Positions 1 to 8,597 of a stretch of 64,000 bases of DNA are shown here, one piece after another. Position 1 is the first letter of the stretch. Every line of letters begins with the position of its first letter. The stretch is taken from NCBI RefSeq assembly GCF_025466085.1, contig NZ_JANLOD010000052.1, positions 1 through 64,000 on the forward strand. Reading direction: 5' to 3'. Both the position numbers and the translations under genes were made by a program. The notes under the pieces were generated by a model. The model searched no databases, was not told where the DNA came from, and was given only the letters and a program-made list of their open reading frames with translations. The DNA is from Pseudomonas sp. 14P_8.1_Bac3 (lineage in GTDB: Bacteria; Pseudomonadota; Gammaproteobacteria; Pseudomonadales; Pseudomonadaceae).

Positions 1-56
<56 letters not shown>

Positions 57-158
57 CTCCCACATTTGTTTTGTGGTGTTAGCGGGTTTTGTGCCTGGCA
101 CAGGGCCGCCCCCACATTGAGCTATCATTGCGTCTTTCCCCTTCAAAGATTGCCTGCC

Positions 159-452
159 ATGACTGCCGTAACCGATACCTTGCTCAACGCCCTCGAACAC
201 GCCGATATGCTGGAAATCGACGGGCTGCACGCCTTCGATTTTTCCCTCGATGAAGACGACCACCTGCATATCGAATGCATGGACGGCCGGGCGCTCAAGC
301 GTTGGACGTTCAGCATGGCGCAGATCGAAGCGGCGACGTTTGATCCCACCCTGCAAAGCTGGTTGATCACCGGTGAGTCCGGCGAGCACCGGTTGGTGTG
401 TCTGGACGCCATTGGTGGCGACAATGAGGAAGACGAGCATGTGGATGCGTAA
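159..452 (+). CDS. Small acidic protein, probably DUF5629 family
   Basis: The ATG at 159 gives a 97-residue acidic soluble protein with no signal peptide or membrane segment. It opens MTAVTDTLLNALEHADML and ends in an Asp/Glu/His-rich tail. I recognise the N-terminal 'LEHADMLEIDGLHAF' pattern as a small Pseudomonas family that I believe is DUF5629; its function is unknown. The reading frame extends upstream to 66, but that part crosses the REP remnant and is unlikely to be translated. The stop overlaps the start of the following lactonase-like gene (ATG 439), so the two are probably translationally coupled. Confidence 0.75.
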   Translation: MTAVTDTLLNALEHADMLEIDGLHAFDFSLDEDDHLHIECMDGRALKRWTFSMAQIEAATFDPTLQSWLITGESGEHRLVCLDAIGGDNEEDEHVDA

Positions 453-1614
453 TTTCTGGCCACTGTTGATGGCCGGCAGCGTCGGCGCCATGGGCGTTCA
501 GGCGGCACCCGCCGATCACTACCCGTTGCTGGTAGGGTCGTACACCGCGGGTCAGAGCCAGGGGATTTATCGCCTGGACTTCGACAGCGCCAGCGGGCAG
601 ATCGACGCCAAACCGCTGCAAGTGGTCAAGAGCGAAAACCCGTCCTGGCTGACCCTGTCCAAGGATCAGCGCCTGCTGTTCGTGGTCAACGAAAACGGCC
701 CCGGACAGAAAGATCCGGTCGGTCGCGTCAGCAGCTATGCAATCGATCCCAAGACCCATGAACTGCGCCTGATCAATCAAGTGCAAAGCCTGGGCAACGA
801 GCCGACCCATTCGAGCCTGAGCGCCGATGCCAGCCACCTGTTCGTCAGCAATTACTCGGTGGTTGAAGACCCGGGCGGCACCCTGGCAGTGCTGCCGGTG
901 GGCGCCGATGGCAAGCTGAAAAACGTGGTGCAGATGAGCAGCCATCCGGCGAGCCGGGTCAATCCCGAGCGGCAGATGTCGGCGCATGTGCATTCGACAG
1001 TGTCCTCGCCGGATGGCCGGTTCGTGTTCTCCAACGACCTGGGGGCGGACAGGGTCTTTGTCTATCGCTTCGATCCGAAGGCCAATCCGGATTTGCCGCT
1101 GGTGCCCGCCGATCCGGCGTTTGTCCAGTTACCCGCCGGCAGCGGGCCGCGGCATTTGCTGTTCAGTGCCGATGGCAAGCATGCCTGGTTGACCATGGAA
1201 ATGAGTGCGCAGGTCGCGGTATTCGATTACCAGAATGGCAAGCTTGAGCAGACGCAAATGGTCGATCTCGCCGCCGGGCAGCCGACGTCGGACAAGGCGG
1301 GGGCCGCGTTGCATGCGTCGGCCGATGGCAAGTTCCTCTACGTCAGCAACCGCGGCACCGCCAATCAGTTGCTGGTGTTTGCCATCGATCCGGCCACCGG
1401 CCACCTCAAGGAACTGCAACGCCGCTCCGTGGAAGGCGATCATCCGCGGGAGTTCAGCCTCGACCCGAGTGGCAGGTTCCTGTTGATCGCCAACCAGAAG
1501 AGCAATCAGATTGTCGTGGTCGAACGCGATGCCAAGAGCGGCCTGCTGGGTAAAACCGTGCAGAAATTGCCGATGGATGCGCCGAGTGATCTGAAATTCC
1601 TGGTGCGTCAATAG
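439..1614 (+). CDS. Exported lactonase-family beta-propeller protein
   Basis: This 391-residue protein has an N-terminal signal peptide (MWMRNFWPLLMAGSVGAMG, cleavage near VQA-AP). A seven-bladed beta-propeller of the YbhE/Pgl lactonase family follows. Visible repeats include YPLLVGSYT, LFVVNENGPG, HLFVSNYS, PRHLLFSADGKHAW, KFLYVSNRGT and HPREFSLDPSGRFLLIANQKSNQIVV. The family contains cytosolic 6-phosphogluconolactonases, but export makes that substrate unlikely, so the true substrate is unknown. The start at 439 follows GAGGAAG at 426-432 and overlaps the upstream stop by 14 bp; an ATG at 445 is the alternative. A perfect 9-bp hairpin follows the stop. Confidence 0.88.
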   Translation: MWMRNFWPLLMAGSVGAMGVQAAPADHYPLLVGSYTAGQSQGIYRLDFDSASGQIDAKPLQVVKSENPSWLTLSKDQRLLFVVNENGPGQKDPVGRVSSYAIDPKTHELRLINQVQSLGNEPTHSSLSADASHLFVSNYSVVEDPGGTLAVLPVGADGKLKNVVQMSSHPASRVNPERQMSAHVHSTVSSPDGRFVFSNDLGADRVFVYRFDPKANPDLPLVPADPAFVQLPAGSGPRHLLFSADGKHAWLTMEMSAQVAVFDYQNGKLEQTQMVDLAAGQPTSDKAGAALHASADGKFLYVSNRGTANQLLVFAIDPATGHLKELQRRSVEGDHPREFSLDPSGRFLLIANQKSNQIVVVERDAKSGLLGKTVQKLPMDAPSDLKFLVRQ

Positions 1615-1617
1615 GCC

Positions 1618-1642
1618 GCAGGCCCCGGTTGATGGGGCCTGC
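1618..1642 (+). terminator. Hairpin after the lactonase gene
   Basis: GCAGGCCCC (1618-1626) pairs perfectly with GGGGCCTGC (1634-1642) around a 7-nt loop, 4 nt after the stop codon. No clear U tract follows, so it may be an imperfect intrinsic terminator or a 3'-end protecting hairpin. Confidence 0.55.
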
Positions 1643-1769
1643 AACCTTCTATTAATGATGGTGATAACTGCTACTGCTACAAAAGATTTCAAGGTGCCAA
1701 CCTCGAAGGTTAAGTTTGCTCCACGGCCCAACCGGGCATGCAAGCCAACTGACTTCGAGGAATACCGCC

Positions 1770-1949
1770 ATGAACTTCAATCTTTTCTCAGTAATCGCTG
1801 CTTCCGCCATTTCCGCCACCGTTGCTCTGCCCGCCAGCGCCAGTGTTGAAATCAGCGACAAGAAAACCAGCACCCAGAGCTACACCCAGAAATACCTGCA
1901 ACAAAGCGCCAATTTCTACGCCGCGCTGGATCACAAAACCCAAGCCTGA
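1770..1949 (+). CDS. Small exported protein of unknown function
   Basis: This is a 59-residue ORF with a convincing signal peptide (MNFNLFSVIAASAISATVAL, Ala-X-Ala cleavage near ASA-SV). The mature peptide is about 34 residues, polar and rich in Ser, Thr, Gln and Lys (QSYTQKYLQQSANFYAAL). GAGG at 1757-1760 serves as the ribosome site. I do not recognise the family. It is followed by a long inverted repeat and then by another tiny exported ORF, so this stretch looks like a set of short independent genes. The mature sequence is compatible with a small amphipathic helix, but no function can be stated. Confidence 0.6.
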   Translation: MNFNLFSVIAASAISATVALPASASVEISDKKTSTQSYTQKYLQQSANFYAALDHKTQA

Positions 1950-1968
1950 ACGCTGAGCCCTGCACCCT

Positions 1969-2046
1969 TTATGCAGGAGCGAAGTCACTTGAGTGGATCG
2001 GGCTGAATGGCCTCGAGAAAACCTGAGTGATGTCGCTCCTGCATAA
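1969..2046. repeat. Long inverted repeat, REP-like
   Basis: TTATGCAGGAGCGA (1969-1982) and its complement at 2033-2046 form a perfect 14-bp arm; pairing resumes with TCACT after two mismatches. The GCAGGAGCGA core resembles the GTAGGAGC type of Pseudomonas REP. It sits between two small ORFs and could act as a bidirectional terminator or transcript-end stabiliser. Confidence 0.7.
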
Positions 2047-2160
2047 CGCGTTTACGACAGCATCATCTTGCCATCACCTCCGTGCTTGATATCACTTGGC
2101 CATACGTTTAGATTTGACGCCGATTGATTGACTCCGTCCCTGATAAAAAGGATCGACAAC

Positions 2161-2286
2161 ATGGCGATGCGTCTGGCTGTGGTACTGCTGTTCCTCTATT
2201 CGACTCCTATTCTATCCGCCGCAACGCCCGTCCCAGGCGAGCCTGACGCTGCCCGTGAACGCCTGATGAGTTTTATCGAAGGCTGA
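2161..2286 (+). CDS. Tiny exported peptide, unknown function
   Basis: A 41-codon ORF with ATG at 2161, preceded by AAGGA in the context aaaaaggatcgacaac. The first 20 residues (MAMRLAVVLLFLYSTPILSA) are a clear signal peptide with cleavage near LSA-A. The mature part is only about 20 residues (ATPVPGEPDAARERLMSFIE). A good ribosome site plus a textbook signal peptide makes it likely to be translated, but I recognise no family. A short hairpin with a T run (2329-2359) follows. Confidence 0.5.
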   Translation: MAMRLAVVLLFLYSTPILSAATPVPGEPDAARERLMSFIEG

Positions 2287-2328
2287 AATAGACTGGCTTA
2301 ATGATCAACGAAGCTGATGCGTACTATG

Positions 2329-2359
2329 GATAACACTGAGTGGTTATCACGGCTTTTTT
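2329..2359 (+). terminator. Weak hairpin plus T run
   Basis: GATAAC (2329-2334) pairs with GTTATC (2343-2348), and TTTTTT follows at 2354-2359. The stem is short and AT-rich and the T run starts 5 nt after it, so this is only a weak candidate terminator for the tiny ORF upstream. Confidence 0.35.
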
Positions 2360-2401
2360 GATCGATCCTGTGGGCACTGAAACATGCCCACGGAGAACAC
2401 C

Positions 2402-2614
2402 ATGGCCAGCGCAATTCTTACTTCTGCCAAACGCGGCGCCTACCTGGCCATCGGTCTTTATGTCGTGCTGGTGTCGGTCGTCAGCCTTTCGGCGCAATCG
2501 CAACACACCCTCGAACCGCCCATTCAAGTGGCACACCCTGGCATCCAGTTTGAGCACCGCGCGCAACAGGCGCGGGTCGATCAGGCTGACCTCGCAGGAG
2601 TGGGCGGAGCCTGA
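2402..2614 (+). CDS. Small single-span membrane protein, unknown
   Basis: This is a 70-residue protein starting at the ATG at 2402, which has GGAG nearby; an in-frame ATG at 2384 is the less likely alternative. A hydrophobic segment (GAYLAIGLYVVLVSVVSL, about residues 12-29) can be a membrane anchor or uncleaved signal. A polar tail follows (QHTLEPPIQVAHPGIQFEHR). The stop (2612-2614) precedes a second small hydrophobic protein that probably uses coupled initiation. The family is not recognised. Confidence 0.55.
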   Translation: MASAILTSAKRGAYLAIGLYVVLVSVVSLSAQSQHTLEPPIQVAHPGIQFEHRAQQARVDQADLAGVGGA

Positions 2615-2628
2615 ATCGTCGCAAATTT

Positions 2629-2868
2629 TTGGTCATCGCCTTCCTGGCCTTCATCACCAATGGATTTTCCTTGCTGGGGATCGGGCAAGGCTCGATAGGC
2701 GGGGTGGCCCGAGCCCTCGAAGCCAATCAAAACATCGCCCACAACATCGAGACCGCCAAGGCCATGGGCCTGTTGGCCGGCAATCCGCCGCTCAAGTCCG
2801 AGAGCGGATTTTTCGGACCGTTCCAACTCGATTGCTCGGTGATCGGGATGTGTGAAGTCCTGGCCTGA
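2629..2868 (+). CDS. Small hydrophobic-N-terminus protein, unknown
   Basis: This small ORF has no ATG. A stop at 2587-2589 bounds it upstream, leaving TTG at 2629 (79 residues) or CTG at 2611 (85 residues) as starts. The CTG would overlap the preceding TGA and add a basic N-terminus, NRRK, before the hydrophobic stretch FLVIAFLAFITNGFSLLG. AGGAG at 2596-2600 is 10 nt from the CTG, so coupled initiation there is plausible. The C-terminal half is soluble and holds two cysteines (LDCSVIGMCEVLA). It ends 13 bp from the convergent GST gene. The family is not recognised. Confidence 0.5.
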   Translation: MVIAFLAFITNGFSLLGIGQGSIGGVARALEANQNIAHNIETAKAMGLLAGNPPLKSESGFFGPFQLDCSVIGMCEVLA

Positions 2869-2881
2869 GACACCGGCCCGG

Positions 2882-3478
2882 TTATTTTTTCATGATCGAG
2901 GTGAACAGGTCGGACTCTAAAAAGCGCTGTAGCCACCCCTGCAACCGCACATAAGGCGTCTGCGCGAACCACTCGCGGTCAACATGGGCAAACTGGCGTA
3001 TGAACGGCATCAATGCCACGTCGGCGAGGCTCGGATGGTTGCCCAGCAGATAGTCGCGCTCGGCCAGCAACTCATCGAGCTTGCGCAAAAACACTTCGCC
3101 CTCCGAGCGATAAGCCTCCATCGGTTGTTCGGGGTAACGCTCGGCGTACTTGTAGCGATTCAAATGCACCTTGAACACCTGGTCGTTCTCTTCGATCAGC
3201 GCAGCGATGTGCGCTTGCCCGACGGGATCATCCTTGAGCAACCAGTCCTGCGGATCGTTCTGCGCCAGCGCCCAGCGCATGATCGCCTGGCTTTCGTCGA
3301 TCACCCGAGCGTCGACGCTCAGCACCGGCACCGTGCCTTTGCTCGACAGCGCGAGCATTTCGGCAGGCTTGGCTTTCAGGCTGACTTCGACAATGTTCAG
3401 CTCCACTCCTGAATAGCGCAGGGCCATGCGCGCCCGCATGGCGTATGGGCAGCGGCGGAAGGAATACAGCGTAATCAT
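2882..3478 (-). CDS. Glutathione S-transferase family protein
   Basis: This 198-residue cytosolic protein has an N-terminal thioredoxin-like GST domain (MITLYSFRRCPYAMRARMA, residues 1-75). A single CPYA active-site-like cysteine is at residue 10, and the glutathione-contact region is TVPVLSVDARVIDESQAIMRW. An all-helical C-terminal GST domain follows (LADVALMPFIRQFAHVD). Length and layout fit a standard GST; the substrate is unknown. Its ATG overlaps the sbcC stop by 4 bp (3475-3478), so it is the last gene of the sbcD-sbcC-GST unit. The link to DNA repair is positional only. Confidence 0.85.
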   Translation of the reverse strand: MITLYSFRRCPYAMRARMALRYSGVELNIVEVSLKAKPAEMLALSSKGTVPVLSVDARVIDESQAIMRWALAQNDPQDWLLKDDPVGQAHIAALIEENDQVFKVHLNRYKYAERYPEQPMEAYRSEGEVFLRKLDELLAERDYLLGNHPSLADVALMPFIRQFAHVDREWFAQTPYVRLQGWLQRFLESDLFTSIMKK

Positions 3479-6400
3479 TTCACCTCCAGGGTACTCAGGC
3501 CGTTGCCCTGGCGGTGGACCTGGATCTGCACCGGGATCCGTTCATGCATTTCCTGCACGTGGGAGATCACCGCGACCTTGCGGCCCTGGGCCTGCAAGCC
3601 GTCGAGGGCATCCATGGCCAGCTGCAGGGATTCCGGATCGAGGCTACCGAAACCTTCGTCGATGAACAGCGATTCGATCTTCAACGTGCTCGAAGCCATC
3701 GACGCCAGGCCCAAGGCCAGCGCCAGCGACACGAGGAAGGTTTCGCCGCCGGATAACGAATGCACCGAACGCAGTTCGTCGCCCATCTCGGTGTCCATCA
3801 CCAGTAGACCGAGCATGCTGCCGCCGCGTTTCAAGCGATAGCGTCGCACCAGTTGGCGCAACTGCACGTTGGCGTGATGAACCAGCAGGTCGAGGTTGTA
3901 GGCCTGGGCGATCTTGCGGAAGGTGTCGCCGGTGGCGGAGCCGATCAGCGCATTCAGACGCGCCCAGCGCTGGTATTCGGCGTACGCCTCGGCAATCTGT
4001 TGCGCCAGGGCCTGATTGGCGTTTTGTCGACGCTGATCTTCGGCCTGTTCGGCCCGCAGTTCAGCGCAGCGGTGTTCGCTGGCGGCCAACTGGTGTTGCA
4101 GGTCGGTCAGCGCGGTGGCCAATTGCTCGCTGTCGAGATTGCCGTTGTGCTGCGCCTGGTGAGTGGCCAGCCGCTTATCGCGTTCCTGCACCAGCACCTT
4201 GGCCTGCTCGATGGCTTTCTCGTTGTGCTGCAAGCGCTGGCGTAATTCGCTGACCTGCTGGTCGTCAACACTCAGCAGTTGTTCAAGGCCACCGTCATCC
4301 AGTTCCGGATGCAAGGCGCGCCATTCAACGATCTTCGCACTCAGTTCGCGTTCTTCGGCTTCCAGGGCGGCCAGCCGTTCCTGCTGCGCGTTGAGTTCCG
4401 CCGCCAGTTGCACCAGGCGCGTGCGCACCGATTGCAGCTCCTGATTGGCCGTTGTCTCGGCATTGCGAGCCTGTTCGACGGCTTGATCCAGTTGCTGCTG
4501 CCAGTGTTCGGCGCTGCTGTGGGCGCCGAGCAAATGCGTCAGTTGTTGCTGGCAAGCCTGCTGCTGCTCGGCGAGGGCGTTGAATTGCTGCTGCGCCGCT
4601 TCCAGTTGCTGGAGGCGGGTCAGTTGCCGATCCTGTTCTTTCTCCAGCGTCTGCTGGCGTTGCTGCTGCTCGCTGAGTTCGTCGCGCTGCTGATCGAGTT
4701 GTTGCAGGCGCTGGGCGATCTGCTGGTCGAGCTGCATGAAGGTAGCGGCCGGTTCGTTGCGCAAAGCCGCCAGCGTGTCAGCCGGGAGCAGGCTGCTGAA
4801 CGCGGTCAGCTCTTCGTCCAGGCGCTGGCGATCCGTGCTTAGCTCGCGCTGCTGGTTCGTCAGATGCTGGGCGGCCTGCTGGTTCGCGGTCTCGGCGTTG
4901 CGCAGTTGCTGCTGCAGGCGCGCGGCGTCCTGTTGCAGGGTGAGCAGGGCGGTTTGCCGCTGTTCGTCCTGGCTGATGCTCTGGTTCAGCTGGCTGTTTT
5001 GCTGGGCCAGCCAGGTATCACGCTTGGCTGCGTCCTGATTGAATAGCTGCGCCGACAACGGGTGCGCTTCGAGGCTCGGTGCCAGGCTTTGTTGCTGCGC
5101 AGCCAGTTGCTCCTGCTGTTGCAGCAATTCCTTTTGCTGGGCAATCACGCCACCGACTTCGGTGCGCAGGTCAGTGAGTTTTTCCTTGAGCGCATCCACT
5201 GCTTTCTGCGCGTTGGCCTGTTCGCTTTCATCGTGGCGACCGAGACTCTGCAACAGCGCTTCCGGCTGATGATACGGATGGTCCGGGCTGCCGCAGACCG
5301 GACAGGGCTGATCATCCTGCAATTGCTCGCGCAGTTCTTCGACGCTGGCGCTGCGGGCCAGACGCTGCCGCTCGAGCAATTCGCGGGTGACCGTCAGGGT
5401 TTGCTCGGCGACGGTCAATTCATTTTTGGTTTTCACCCCGTCCTGGGTCAGACGGTCGCGTTGCTGCTGAGCAACGGTCTGGCGCTGTTGAAGTTCGGCG
5501 ATGCGCTTGTCCAGCTCCTGCTGGCTGGCCCACAGTCGCGTCAATTCTTCAAAGGCCCGCAGTTGCTTGCGGTTGTCCTGCAGCAGGGTGCCAAGCAACT
5601 GAATCTGTTCCGCTACCGCTTCGGGCTCGGCGCCGGCTTCCTTGTAGAGCACTTCCAGGTGTTGTTTCTGCGCGGCCCACGCTTCGGCGGCACGGCTGGC
5701 GTTTTGTTCAAGAGCGGTCAGCTCGGCCTGGCCTTTGTTCAGGCGGTTGCCGATCAGCATCAGTTGCTGCAAGCGATCGCGGTAGGCGTTCCAGGCATCG
5801 CTCAGGGGTGCCAGGTACGTGCTTTGCTCAAGCTCGACGGCGATCCGCTGCAGACGTTCGGCCACGCGTTGCTGCTGATCGAGCAAACCTTGAAGGGTGT
5901 TTTGCCCGTCGGTGCACGCCCGTTCCGCTTGCTCTCTAGTTTCGGCACTGAGGCCGGTGTCTTTGCTCAGGCGGGCGAGGGTGCTTTGTGCCTCAAAGGC
6001 CTGGCGCAGCAGTGGCGCACTTGACGTGTATTGGGTCTGAGCCTCGACCAACGCGGTTTGAGCGGCGCTCAGGCTCTGTTCGAGTTGCGCCTGGCGCGCC
6101 TGTAGATCCTGTTGTTGCTGAGTGTGCTGCTGAATCTGCGTCGCCAGCGGGGTGAGCCGGGCGGTGAGTTCGGTCTGGCGGGCGAATTGGTGCCGTTGCG
6201 GCGCCAGTTGCTCCAGGCGCGTCAGCTTCAGGCGCTCGCCGCTCAGGTGCTCCCAGTCCTGCCGGGCGCTGGTCAGTTGTTCAGTGGCGCTGAGCTGCTC
6301 GTCCTGCAATTGGCGCAGCTCTTTCAGCCAGGTGTGTTGCAGCTCCAGCTGTTTGAGCTGCGCCTGCTGAGTCTTGAGCTGTTGCTGCGCTGCGTTGAAG

Positions 6401-7116
6401 CGTTCATCCAGTTCGGCACGCGCATCCGGCGGCAGTGGGGTGACGCCGGTAGCCTGATCCTGCAACAGCCGGTGGGCTTCGCGGGCGTCTTTGGTCTTGT
6501 CGAAGGCGCGACGACCGAGGCGCGTGTAGAGCGCGGTGTCGGTAAGTTTTTCCAGCAGCTCGCTGCGCTCGTTGTCGTTGGCCTTGAGGAAGGCACTGAA
6601 CTCACTTTGCGCCAGCAGTACGGCGCGGGTGAATTGCTCGAAATTCAGGCCGAGGACGGCTTCGAGCTGGGTCTTGAATTCGGATTTCTGACTGGCGAGC
6701 AGTTGGTCCAGATCAATGTCGCGCAAGCTCTGACGGCTGGCTTGCAGCTTGCCGCCGGCCTTTTCCCGGGCGCGGTTGGCTTCCCAGCGCGCGCGGTAGC
6801 GGCGGCCATCGATGCCAACGAAATCGACTTCGGCATAACCTTCGCCAGTTCCGCGGCGCAGCAGGGTGCGAGGGTCGCCGGTGCTGATCTCGCCGTCGGC
6901 GTCCGGCGCTTTGGCCGACACTTGCGCATTGCTGAGCCGGGGCACGGCACCGAACAGCGCCAGGCACAACGCATCGAGCAAGGTGCTTTTACCGGCGCCG
7001 GTGGGCCCGGTAATGGCGAACAGGCCGGCGCTGGCCAGCGGTTCGGCGGTGAAGTCGATTTCAAACGGCCCGGCCAGCGAGGCAAGGTTCTTGAGGCGGA
7101 TCGCGAGAATTTTCAT
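3475..7116 (-). CDS. sbcC: SbcC, ATPase subunit of the SbcCD nuclease
   Basis: This 1213-residue SMC/Rad50-type ATPase cleaves hairpins and protein-blocked DNA ends together with SbcD. The Walker A GPTGAGKST lies near residue 38. Two very long Gln/Leu-rich coiled coils flank a zinc hook (CPVC, Cys605 and Cys608). The C-terminal ABC signature LSGGE and Walker B LFIDEGFG are intact. The coils are unusually rich in glutamine (many QQQ and QQLAAL runs), which makes long antisense open frames. The start overlaps the sbcD stop by 4 bp, the usual sbcDC arrangement, indicating translational coupling. Confidence 0.97.
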   Translation of the reverse strand: MKILAIRLKNLASLAGPFEIDFTAEPLASAGLFAITGPTGAGKSTLLDALCLALFGAVPRLSNAQVSAKAPDADGEISTGDPRTLLRRGTGEGYAEVDFVGIDGRRYRARWEANRAREKAGGKLQASRQSLRDIDLDQLLASQKSEFKTQLEAVLGLNFEQFTRAVLLAQSEFSAFLKANDNERSELLEKLTDTALYTRLGRRAFDKTKDAREAHRLLQDQATGVTPLPPDARAELDERFNAAQQQLKTQQAQLKQLELQHTWLKELRQLQDEQLSATEQLTSARQDWEHLSGERLKLTRLEQLAPQRHQFARQTELTARLTPLATQIQQHTQQQQDLQARQAQLEQSLSAAQTALVEAQTQYTSSAPLLRQAFEAQSTLARLSKDTGLSAETREQAERACTDGQNTLQGLLDQQQRVAERLQRIAVELEQSTYLAPLSDAWNAYRDRLQQLMLIGNRLNKGQAELTALEQNASRAAEAWAAQKQHLEVLYKEAGAEPEAVAEQIQLLGTLLQDNRKQLRAFEELTRLWASQQELDKRIAELQQRQTVAQQQRDRLTQDGVKTKNELTVAEQTLTVTRELLERQRLARSASVEELREQLQDDQPCPVCGSPDHPYHQPEALLQSLGRHDESEQANAQKAVDALKEKLTDLRTEVGGVIAQQKELLQQQEQLAAQQQSLAPSLEAHPLSAQLFNQDAAKRDTWLAQQNSQLNQSISQDEQRQTALLTLQQDAARLQQQLRNAETANQQAAQHLTNQQRELSTDRQRLDEELTAFSSLLPADTLAALRNEPAATFMQLDQQIAQRLQQLDQQRDELSEQQQRQQTLEKEQDRQLTRLQQLEAAQQQFNALAEQQQACQQQLTHLLGAHSSAEHWQQQLDQAVEQARNAETTANQELQSVRTRLVQLAAELNAQQERLAALEAEERELSAKIVEWRALHPELDDGGLEQLLSVDDQQVSELRQRLQHNEKAIEQAKVLVQERDKRLATHQAQHNGNLDSEQLATALTDLQHQLAASEHRCAELRAEQAEDQRRQNANQALAQQIAEAYAEYQRWARLNALIGSATGDTFRKIAQAYNLDLLVHHANVQLRQLVRRYRLKRGGSMLGLLVMDTEMGDELRSVHSLSGGETFLVSLALALGLASMASSTLKIESLFIDEGFGSLDPESLQLAMDALDGLQAQGRKVAVISHVQEMHERIPVQIQVHRQGNGLSTLEVK

Positions 7117-8357
7117 GGCTGTTCGCTCTCCATCTGCACGTCTTGCAACAGCTCGGCAAAGTCTTTCAGCGTTTGCTCATCGACCTCGCTGCCGTAGTTG
7201 TCCTGCCAGGCACGGCTGAACAACTCCTGAGGCGTGAGCTGGTCGAGTTCGACCAACGTGCTGCCGTCATCGACGCCGTCTCGGCTGCCGTTGCCGGCGT
7301 ATTCCGCCGCGATGCGCACCAGGCGCACGGCTTTGCCTTGCAGCGTGGTTTCGACCTGCTGGCGCAGGTCAGGTTGCGGCTCGTCGAGGCGCACCCGGAC
7401 TTCCAGCCACGGCTGACGCTGGATATCGTCCAGCAGATCGATGTTCGGCAGGTCGGTCAATTGCAGCAGGATGTCGGCCAGAGGGGCAGGGCCGATGCGT
7501 TGCAGGTTGACGGCGCGGGGAATCAGTTTCGGTTTGACGCTGACCAGGGTTTCGCCGTCGAGCGTGACGTCGAGGACCTGGTGTTGATAGCCGATCTCGG
7601 AAAACGACAACGGAATCGGCGAGCCGCAGTAGCGAATGCGTTCTTCGCCGTTGACCTTTTGTGGTTTGTGCAGATGACCGAGGGCGACGTAGCTGATGCT
7701 CGGGCCGAACAGGCTGGCGGGCAGTGCTTCGGCGTTGCCGATGATCAGGCTGCGTTCGGAATCTTCCGAGACCGAGCCACCGGCCATGTGCGCATGACTG
7801 ATGGCAATCAGCGCCTGGCCCTTCTTGCGCTTGGCGTTGGCGGCTTCGATCAGCCATTCGTGAACCTGGCCGATACCACGAAGGTAGTTGTCACCCAGGT
7901 GTGCGCCGGTGACTTCGGCTGGGCGCAGGAACGGCAGCGCCAGGCACCAGGCGACGGTTTTGCCCTTGGCGTCCGGCAACGGCAACAGCAGGCGCTCGGC
8001 GTCGAGTTGGCCGTCGTCGAGCCACAGCACGCGACCGAGGGCGTGAGTGCGCAAGCGGCGCATCAGCGGCGCGGGCAGTTCGATGCGTGAACCGGAATCG
8101 TGGTTGCCGGCGATCATCACGATGGTCAGCTTCGGTTGTTGCTCATGGGCGCTGACGATGAAGTCGTACAGGCGTTCCTGGGATTTTACCGGCGGATTGA
8201 CTGTGTCGAAGATATCGCCGGCGATCAGCAGTGCATCAGGCTGGTCCAGCTTCAGCTGGCGCAACAGCCATTCAAGAAAACAGGCGTGCTCGAAATCGCG
8301 GTCCTGGCCGTGCAGGTTCTGCCCAAGGTGCCAGTCGGAGGTGTGAAACAGACGCAA
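7113..8357 (-). CDS. sbcD: SbcD, nuclease subunit of SbcCD
   Basis: This 414-residue calcineurin-like metallophosphoesterase is the Mre11 counterpart. The metal-binding motifs are complete: TSDWHLGQ near the N-terminus, GDIFD, AGNHDS, SHAHMAGG and GHLHKPQ. The C-terminal capping and SbcC-binding region is present, so the length is normal. It is the first gene of a sbcD-sbcC-GST unit joined by 4-bp overlaps. The upstream 240-bp space to the convergent end of the Bat operon holds REP sequence. Confidence 0.97.
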   Translation of the reverse strand: MRLFHTSDWHLGQNLHGQDRDFEHACFLEWLLRQLKLDQPDALLIAGDIFDTVNPPVKSQERLYDFIVSAHEQQPKLTIVMIAGNHDSGSRIELPAPLMRRLRTHALGRVLWLDDGQLDAERLLLPLPDAKGKTVAWCLALPFLRPAEVTGAHLGDNYLRGIGQVHEWLIEAANAKRKKGQALIAISHAHMAGGSVSEDSERSLIIGNAEALPASLFGPSISYVALGHLHKPQKVNGEERIRYCGSPIPLSFSEIGYQHQVLDVTLDGETLVSVKPKLIPRAVNLQRIGPAPLADILLQLTDLPNIDLLDDIQRQPWLEVRVRLDEPQPDLRQQVETTLQGKAVRLVRIAAEYAGNGSRDGVDDGSTLVELDQLTPQELFSRAWQDNYGSEVDEQTLKDFAELLQDVQMESEQP

Positions 8358-8490
8358 GGCGAACTCCGTAGGAAATAAGGTAATGGCCGCGAGGAAATTG
8401 ACAGCGGCGAAAGGAGAGAGAGTTTACGGGTAAAGCGGCGACGGTACATACGCGAACGCTGCAAATCCTTGCGCCACCCGGAACATTGTT

Positions 8491-8597
8491 GGGCCGGGCT
8501 TGCTCGCGAATGCGGTGGGTCAGTCGCTGGTGATGGTGGCTGGTAGGGCCTCATCGCGAGCAGGCTCGCTCCCACAGTGGGTGTGGGAGCGGGCGTG
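8491..8597. repeat. REP cluster between sbcD and the first Bat operon
   Basis: Three partial or whole copies of the GGGAGCGGGCTTGCTCGCGA-type palindrome lie here: 8491-8510, 8554-8576 (inverted) and 8582-8597. The last abuts the BatD stop codon (8598-8600), so the cluster sits at the 3' end of the operon, where REPs commonly act as transcript-end stabilisers or terminators. Confidence 0.85.
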
